A stretch of DNA of 64,000 nucleotides from NCBI GenBank assembly GCA_045539515.1, contig JAZQFN010000039.1, positions 1 through 64,000 of the forward strand. Reading direction: 5' to 3'. Position numbers and translations under genes: made by a program. Source of the stretch: RGIG8748 sp045539515 (lineage in GTDB: Bacteria > Bacillota > Clostridia > UMGS1810). Positions within the stretch are counted from its first letter, which is position 1. Each line of letters opens with the position of its first letter. This document shows, in pieces, positions 59,085 through 64,000 of the stretch. The notes beneath the pieces were generated by a model. It made no database searches and had not been told where the DNA came from. It saw nothing but the letters and a program-made list of their open reading frames with translations.

Positions 59085-60113
59085 ATGAAAAATAAAATCA
59101 AATCAATCGCCTCGGCTTTAATATTTGTTTTACTGTTTATGGTTATGTTCTCCCGCGTGTCGGAAATACTATGCCGAAAAACCGTAGGCGGTGCCTGGAA
59201 CTACACCGAAAAAATTTCCGGTTTCTACAACAGCCCGGAAAATGAATACGATGTAATGTTTTTCGGCTCGTCCAACACATATTGCTCCTTCAATCCCTTG
59301 GTGATGTACGAAGAAAACGGAACAAAATCCTACATTTTGGCAACCCAGAATCAACCGGTGTGGGCATCATACACATATATGAAGGAAGCCCTCAAAACCC
59401 AAAAGCCAAAGCTTTTGGTTATGGATATATTGGCATTTACCTACGAGGAAGAATATGCCGACGAAGGAGTTACACACTCCTACATGGACGACCTGCCCCT
59501 TACCAAGAACAAGCTGGAGCTGGCAGAGGTTTCCGCTCCTGACTATGGAACCAGATTTGAGCTTATATGCAATTTTGTAAAATATCACTCTCGTTGGAAC
59601 GAGCTTACAGAAACAGACTTTACCTTTGACAGAGACGAAGCAAGAGACTACCTGAAAGGCTACGTTCTTTTGGAAGGGACATTTGCAGAAGCTAAATACC
59701 CCGACGGAGACACAAATGACAAAACAGACATACAACCCAAGCAAAAGGAATATTTTTACAAGATAGTAAACCTTGCAAAAGAAAACAATATACCCCTATT
59801 GTTGGTAAAGACCCCATCAAATGTTGTTAAAGAAGACCAAATGAAATTTAACACCATAAAACAGATGGCAGAAAAAGAGGGTATTCCCTTTATAGACTTT
59901 AACCGCAGATATGAGGAGATAGGCATTAATATGGCAGAAGACTTTTTCGATAAATCACACCTTAACTACAAGGGCGCGGAAAAGTTTACAAGATTTTTTG
60001 CAGGAGTAATTGCCAAGGAGTATCCCAACATAAAATCCAAAGATACAAATAACACCACAGCCATGTGGGAAAAGGATATTAAAGAATACCGTAAATATAT
60101 AAAATCAATTTAA
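59085..60113 (+). CDS. SGNH-hydrolase-like acyltransferase partner (AlgJ/DltD-like)
   Basis: A 342-residue protein with an N-terminal membrane anchor (about 7-27) and an extracytoplasmic SGNH-like domain: FFGSSNTYCSFNP (nucleophile Ser block, about 60-72), and SHLNYKGAEKFTRFF (D/S-x-xH block, about 287-301, preceded by FDK). These enzymes transfer acyl groups supplied by an MBOAT protein to exported polysaccharide or teichoic acid. It follows the MBOAT gene directly and ends at a strong terminator. Catalytic Ser and His are present, so activity is likely. Confidence 0.88.
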   Translation: MKNKIKSIASALIFVLLFMVMFSRVSEILCRKTVGGAWNYTEKISGFYNSPENEYDVMFFGSSNTYCSFNPLVMYEENGTKSYILATQNQPVWASYTYMKEALKTQKPKLLVMDILAFTYEEEYADEGVTHSYMDDLPLTKNKLELAEVSAPDYGTRFELICNFVKYHSRWNELTETDFTFDRDEARDYLKGYVLLEGTFAEAKYPDGDTNDKTDIQPKQKEYFYKIVNLAKENNIPLLLVKTPSNVVKEDQMKFNTIKQMAEKEGIPFIDFNRRYEEIGINMAEDFFDKSHLNYKGAEKFTRFFAGVIAKEYPNIKSKDTNNTTAMWEKDIKEYRKYIKSI

Positions 60114-60116
60114 ATG

Positions 60117-60152
60117 AAAAACGCTCGATGCCACACGGCATTGAGCGTTTTT
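60117..60152 (+). terminator. Terminator after the SGNH gene
   Basis: 16-bp stem AAAAACGCTCGATGCC/GGCATTGAGCGTTTTT, with one wobble pair and an ACAC loop, ending in T5. Confidence 0.9.
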
Positions 60153-60186
60153 AGGTGGATTATTTTTAAAATGAATCAAAATTAAA

Positions 60187-60222
60187 ATTCTTCGATTTCA
60201 CTTCGCTTAATTCAAGATGACA
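60187..60222. repeat. Relic of the TGTCATTCTGAACGAAG-type repeat
   Basis: Read on the reverse strand it starts TGTCATCTTGAATTAAGCGA and continues AGTGAAATCGAAGAAT, matching the ends of the element at 31970-32152. Only one end is present. Confidence 0.6.
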
Positions 60223-60260
60223 TAAATCTATTGCCAACACATCATTTTTAAGTACCACTT

Positions 60261-62549
60261 TTATTCTTTGAAAAAATTAACAACACAGCTGTCTTTTTTG
60301 AGATTATCTCCCAATATAATTTCAAAGCTTCCCCTTGCATAAATGTCAATGTATATTTTGCCGTCTTTTCTTGCCCAATCAACTTTGACAAAACCATCTT
60401 TGCTTGCATATTCCCCACAAGCATTGTTAAGGTCTTTGACAAAATGAGGGTTTACAAGGATTTTGTCGGGATTGTCACAATTTGGATTGACATTTATGCC
60501 TGCAACTGTTTTTACATACCAGGCAGACACATCTCCCATAAAATGATGATTGTGAGAACCGATTCTTTTGCCGGGAGTCTGAAATCTCTCCCACACAGTT
60601 GTCTCACCGCGGTAAATCATATTGGCATATGAAGGATGAGAGGGCTTGGTAATCATCTTGTAGGCAATATCAGAATAGCCGTATTTTGAAAGAACATGAA
60701 AAATTACCCTAAGCCCCAAAAATCCGCAATCGAAAGAGCCTTTGTTTTGCTCTACAAGCTCAAGGAGAGTTGAAACCGCCTTTGGAATTTCCTCTCGGTC
60801 AAAAATGTCTGCATACAGACCAAGTGCCTGAGAAGTCTGGCAAACCCGATACGTGGGCTTAATATATTTTTCGGTTTTGCCTTTTGTAATAACACCACCA
60901 TCGTTGTATTCCATGCGGATGGATTCTCTTAGTTTGGCATAGTGCTCTTTGGCAAAATTGCTGTTTTCCGTCATACCCACAGCATGAAACATAACCATAG
61001 ACATCTTAAGGCACAAAAGAAGCACACAGGATGCACAAAAGCCAAGGGGCGAAGCATACTCGTCGGGCTGACTGTCAACAGGAAGCCAATCTCCAAGACC
61101 GGAATCAGAAATACCTCTTTCGTCGAGAATTGAAATATGATGTCGCAGATTTTCCATCATTACATGGGCATTGTCAATTATGATTTTGGTGTTTCCGGCA
61201 TATTTGTAGGCGTAGTATGGAAGCGCAAAAAGAGCGCTATCCCACACAATGCAATCCGACAGACTGCCGGCTGAAGGAACAAAAAGAGGCATCGCGCCGT
61301 TTTTGCCCTGAGAAAATCTCATGCAATACATTAAGTCGGAAAATACATCTTCGCAATCGTAGTGGAGCATATAATGCTCGGCAGAAACTGCCGCATCTCC
61401 TGTCCATCCGTTCTTTTCACGAGCCGGGCAATCGGTTATTATATAGAACAAATTTGACAAGTCACTTCTTATGCAAGCGTCAAAAATTCGATTTGAAATT
61501 TCATCGGAACACATAAATCCGGTTTTCTTTTTAACATCGTTGTGAAGCACAATATATGTCAGCAAATCTTGTGTTGCCTGCTCCTCGGTTATGCCGTAAA
61601 CGTAGCAATACCTGAATCCGTGATATGTAAATGGGGGTATATATTCTTCAACACCATCCCCCGAGCACACATACACATCCTTTTGACAGCATCCGTCGGG
61701 ATACACGTCTACATTGATATAATCAACAAAACCTTCAAACAGAAGTTCGGAAAACTGCATTTCTATTTTCTGTCCTTTAGTGCCTTTAATCTTCAAACAA
61801 GGCACACCTGCGCAGTTTTCTCCAAAATCGTATATATAACCGCCATTAAGGGGTGTTTTCCCCAAAGGAGTATTGCCGTTGTACAGAGTTTGGGCAAAAG
61901 CATCGCGCATACGATATTCGCGCAGAGCACCGCTATAGTATTCCAAAGGTTCTATTCTTCGTATTTCCTTGATACTTTGGCACTCTGCCATCTTTTTTTG
62001 CGAATGGGAATAATCGCATACAAAGGGGACATTCCAATTAGAATCGTCAAAACCCCCAAGATACCATTCTTTTTCAAAAAGGGTCATGTCGCAATAAGTT
62101 CCGCAACGGTAATCGTCAAACAATATGTGAGATCTGTTCCAAAGCATATCTTCCGCATCAAAGCTTGTGTCATCGTAAATGCATTCCAAAGCAAAGGCAG
62201 GAGCTTTTTTGTGATTTTTTCCGTGTTGCCATATTTCTCCGCCTATGGGGTTGGCGTAACCGTTGCCGAGAATTACGCAAAGGACATTTTCGCCAACTAC
62301 AAGCTTTTTGCCAAGGTCATAGTTATTGTAGAATATAACTTCATTGGGGTTGGATATGTATGGTTTGAGATATCCGTCGGTAATTCGCACGCCATTTAAA
62401 TACAGCTCGTAAAATCCTGTGCATCCTATTGTAAGAGTGGCATTGTCTGTAGACTTGACACAAAAGCTTTTTCTGAAAATTGGTGCCGGAACTATATTGG
62501 TGTATGAGGCACATTCATCTGATGCACATACAAATTTTTCGGGAAGCAT
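60261..62549 (-). CDS. Alpha-L-rhamnosidase-like glycoside hydrolase (GH78)
   Basis: A 762-residue cytoplasmic protein with the GH78 layout: N-terminal beta-sandwich (about 20-180; CTGFYELYLNGVRITDGYLKPYISNP), a second beta domain with YDFGENCAGVPCLKIKG and YHGFRYCYVYG, then the (alpha/alpha)6 catalytic barrel starting DACIRSDLSNLFYIITDCPAREKNGWTGDAAVSAEHY. The acidic residues expected for catalysis occur in DCPxRExNGWTGDA and WDSALFALPYY. It removes terminal L-rhamnose from plant glycans, matching pectin use. Length is somewhat short for GH78 (800-1,000). Terminator and partner genes lie on the same strand. Confidence 0.92.
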   Translation of the reverse strand: MLPEKFVCASDECASYTNIVPAPIFRKSFCVKSTDNATLTIGCTGFYELYLNGVRITDGYLKPYISNPNEVIFYNNYDLGKKLVVGENVLCVILGNGYANPIGGEIWQHGKNHKKAPAFALECIYDDTSFDAEDMLWNRSHILFDDYRCGTYCDMTLFEKEWYLGGFDDSNWNVPFVCDYSHSQKKMAECQSIKEIRRIEPLEYYSGALREYRMRDAFAQTLYNGNTPLGKTPLNGGYIYDFGENCAGVPCLKIKGTKGQKIEMQFSELLFEGFVDYINVDVYPDGCCQKDVYVCSGDGVEEYIPPFTYHGFRYCYVYGITEEQATQDLLTYIVLHNDVKKKTGFMCSDEISNRIFDACIRSDLSNLFYIITDCPAREKNGWTGDAAVSAEHYMLHYDCEDVFSDLMYCMRFSQGKNGAMPLFVPSAGSLSDCIVWDSALFALPYYAYKYAGNTKIIIDNAHVMMENLRHHISILDERGISDSGLGDWLPVDSQPDEYASPLGFCASCVLLLCLKMSMVMFHAVGMTENSNFAKEHYAKLRESIRMEYNDGGVITKGKTEKYIKPTYRVCQTSQALGLYADIFDREEIPKAVSTLLELVEQNKGSFDCGFLGLRVIFHVLSKYGYSDIAYKMITKPSHPSYANMIYRGETTVWERFQTPGKRIGSHNHHFMGDVSAWYVKTVAGINVNPNCDNPDKILVNPHFVKDLNNACGEYASKDGFVKVDWARKDGKIYIDIYARGSFEIILGDNLKKDSCVVNFFKE

Positions 62550-62659
62550 TTTATCAGACCTTTCTTGTTATTTAGCCAAAGTCCATTTTTATGTTGCTAC
62601 ACTAATAATTTTATTTTACCCACAATACACCCAAATGTCAACTTCTGCTCAAAAGAAAA

Positions 62660-62687
62660 CCCCCATCTGTTTATATGCAGACGGAGG
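62660..62687 (-). terminator. Terminator retained downstream of the truncated glycosidase gene
   Basis: On RNA, CCUCCGUCUG and CAGAUGGGGG pair fully with two wobble pairs (62687-62678, 62669-62660), followed by TTTTCTTTT on the reverse strand. Confidence 0.75.
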
Positions 62688-62736
62688 AATGGAAATTTTT
62701 ATTTGTTTGCTTCGGTTAAATAAAATATTGACAAAT

Positions 62737-62799
62737 TGGGGACGGGGCAAAAATTGTGCAATTCCCTATTTTTTTGTAACAAAAACTGCCCCGTCCCCA
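62737..62799. repeat. GGGGACGG-type palindromic repeat
   Basis: Perfect 13-bp inverted repeats TGGGGACGGGGCA (62737-62749) and TGCCCCGTCCCCA (62787-62799) enclose 37 bp that themselves contain AATTGTGCAATT and TTTTTTTGTAACAAAAAC palindromes. Elements with GGGGACGG ends are dispersed in genomes of many clostridia and resemble REP or MITE sequences. Confidence 0.82.
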
Positions 62800-62898
62800 G
62801 TCTGTCTCGTCACTTGCAAACGCCCCAATCATGGGCATATTGTTTATGGCATGCATGGGTTTTATTTTTCCGGTTATGGTGTTAAAATTTATTTTCAT
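62800..62898 (-). pseudogene. 5' remnant of a GH39-like glycosidase gene
   Basis: ATG 62898 is preceded by AAAGGAG with 6-nt spacing and begins MKINFNTITGKIKPMHAINN, continuing MPMIGAF. To my recollection this start occurs in GH39-like beta-xylosidase-type enzymes of gut Clostridia. After about 33 codons the frame runs into the GGGGACGG repeat at 62799 and stops at 62716 with unrelated residues. The gene directly follows the partial GH78-like gene by 12 bp in a normal operon arrangement. The rest of the enzyme (several hundred residues) is missing. Confidence 0.6.
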
Positions 62899-62910
62899 GC
62901 TTTTCTCCTT

Positions 62911-64000
62911 TTAGCTGTTAAATATATCCAGAAGCACCACACAAAGATATGCAGTAAAGCCGTGGTTTAAGCTGGCAGACATATACTTATGCTCCCACAG
63001 GGTTCCGGTGATATCGGACATATGACCGAAATATGATACAACTTCTTTTAAAAGCTGTTCTTTGTGACCCCATTTCAGCATAAGCTCCATTCGCATATAC
63101 AAGCCCATAAGGGCATTTGCCTTTTCGATGGCCTCCCACTTACCGCTTTCCGGTATAAAGTCTGAAACCATGGTTTTATATAAGTCACTGTGGCTCCCAG
63201 TATCTGCAATATCAAACATAAATGCATAGTACTGGCATGCCTCCGAAATGTTATCCCGTACAATAAGAGCGTTGTCGGCATTTCTTAATGCCTGGTCCCT
63301 GAAGAACTTGCCGTCAAAAGAAAGCTCAAGGACCTTTTCTTTTATTGCTTGGGATTTAGCTGTAAGCTCGCTGTCGCCGAACCAGTTGGCAACTATTCTG
63401 CAGATAAAGCTATAGAGCATATTTGTGGGGAAGTTAACTCCTTTAGTCCATTCGTTTGCCTTGGACCACTCTACAAAATTCCAACCGGGCAAATCTTCAA
63501 GCAAGCCAAGCTCATTTTCATATTCTTCAAAGAACTTCATCAAATCATATGTAAGACCTTTGTATGTGTCTATGGAAACCTTTTTGTTTCTGTCCTTGTA
63601 CTGATTGAGCTCAAGTATAAACCACATTGCCCATTGGGGAATAAAGTTTCCGTTGGGGTGGTCTGCAGGATAGCACATGGGCAGCATACCTTTTGGAAGC
63701 TCGGGGCATTTTGCAAGGGCAAAGTTCTCAATGAAATCATCTTCTATGAGGGTGTTTCCGCTGAAGCTGTAAGCCGCCTGTGCGGAAAAGTAGCTGTCGC
63801 AGAGCCAGCCTGCTCTTTCTCTTGTGGGGCAATCCATAAAATGACCCAGATAGTTGCATCTTGCAGACTCCAATGCCGCATCGTAAATTTTTAAAATCTG
63901 TTCATCTTGGCAGTTAAGCTTCGGGGGATTTTCTATGGGGTTTCTTATTCTTGTAACACTTGCCTCGGTAAGCTCCAAATCACCCTCAAGTACAAATACC
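62911..64000 (-). CDS. GH78-like rhamnosidase-family protein, 5' end outside the window
   Basis: At least 363 residues, open to the right edge of the window (the frame stays open at 63979-64000, reading VFVLEGD). It shows the C-terminal (alpha/alpha)6 barrel of GH78: ILKIYDAALESARCNYLGHFMDCPTRERAGWLCDSYFSAQAAY, with acidic residues in DCPTRERAGW and QWAMWFILELNQY. It differs enough from the neighbouring GH78 gene (for example GWLCDSY in place of GWTGDAA) to be a different subgroup. It is first of a broken operon with the GH39-like remnant. Confidence 0.85.
   Translation of the reverse strand, partial: VFVLEGDLELTEASVTRIRNPIENPPKLNCQDEQILKIYDAALESARCNYLGHFMDCPTRERAGWLCDSYFSAQAAYSFSGNTLIEDDFIENFALAKCPELPKGMLPMCYPADHPNGNFIPQWAMWFILELNQYKDRNKKVSIDTYKGLTYDLMKFFEEYENELGLLEDLPGWNFVEWSKANEWTKGVNFPTNMLYSFICRIVANWFGDSELTAKSQAIKEKVLELSFDGKFFRDQALRNADNALIVRDNISEACQYYAFMFDIADTGSHSDLYKTMVSDFIPESGKWEAIEKANALMGLYMRMELMLKWGHKEQLLKEVVSYFGHMSDITGTLWEHKYMSASLNHGFTAYLCVVLLDIFNS

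Noticed and set aside
61542..62399. 285-codon open frame on the forward strand
   Set aside because: It is opposite the GH78 gene, which has clear family motifs. No promoter, ribosome site or recognisable product was seen.

Overview
The window looks like chromosomal DNA of an anaerobic, probably endospore-forming member of the Clostridia (Firmicutes, low-GC Gram-positive). The evidence is a walRK-yycH-yycI operon, a SpoIIM-like gene, the holB-ricT-trmN6-rsmI block known from Bacillus, S-layer-homology (SLH) proteins, a 2[4Fe-4S] ferredoxin, canonical sigma-A promoters and strong AGGAGG ribosome sites. Several carbohydrate-active enzymes (two GH78-type rhamnosidase-like proteins, a KdgF-like cupin, FucU, and the start of a GH39-like gene) fit a plant-polysaccharide or pectin user. 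A relative of gut clostridia such as Monoglobus is possible, but I cannot establish the genus.

Layout. 0-7 kb: rpsJ (5' end) with a long structured leader, then ybaB and the WalRK envelope-stress operon, which carries an extra secreted protein. 6.8-9.2 kb (+): proC, a spoIIM-like gene and an XerD-like recombinase that has lost two catalytic residues. 9.2-11 kb: fucU, a Cys-rich protein and a short serine recombinase. 11-22.5 kb: two SLH surface proteins, one of 2,900 residues with very regular internal repeats, co-transcribed with a membrane protein. 22.5-31.8 kb (-): a clostridial Cys-rich protein, rRNA/tRNA methyltransferases, ferredoxin, ricT, holB, apbE, lysS and greA. 32-42.4 kb (-): fructose-bisphosphate aldolase, a sugar-acid catabolic cluster (cupin, large unclassified enzyme, amidohydrolase), enolase, dtd, rsmE, prmA and membrane proteins.

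42.5-46.6 kb (-) is the most interesting region. It is a six-gene operon with a protein kinase, a PP2C phosphatase, a TerY-like von Willebrand A protein and three zinc-ribbon proteins. The kinase and one zinc-ribbon protein end in the same C-terminal tail (STD-x3-FF-[KR]-x-V-x-KL), which points to a shared docking site.

46.7-52.2 kb is an accessory island. It holds a long IS1595-type transposase with a Rho_N/SAP-like tail, two small co-transcribed genes preceded by a possible 10-residue leader peptide, a PD-(D/E)XK nuclease-like protein and a protein with a UvrD/PcrA-type Tudor-like tail. 52.2-60.1 kb returns to core functions: rsmA, a patatin-like lipase, a two-gene chromate transporter, diaminopimelate dehydrogenase, an RpiB/LacAB-type isomerase, a lipoprotein, and an MBOAT/SGNH pair likely to acylate a surface polymer. 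60.2-64 kb holds the two rhamnosidase-like genes and a glycosidase gene cut short by a GGGGACGG palindromic repeat.

No tRNA, rRNA or CRISPR array was recognised. Three relics of a TGTCATTCTGAACGAAG-type dispersed repeat lie in intergenic gaps.
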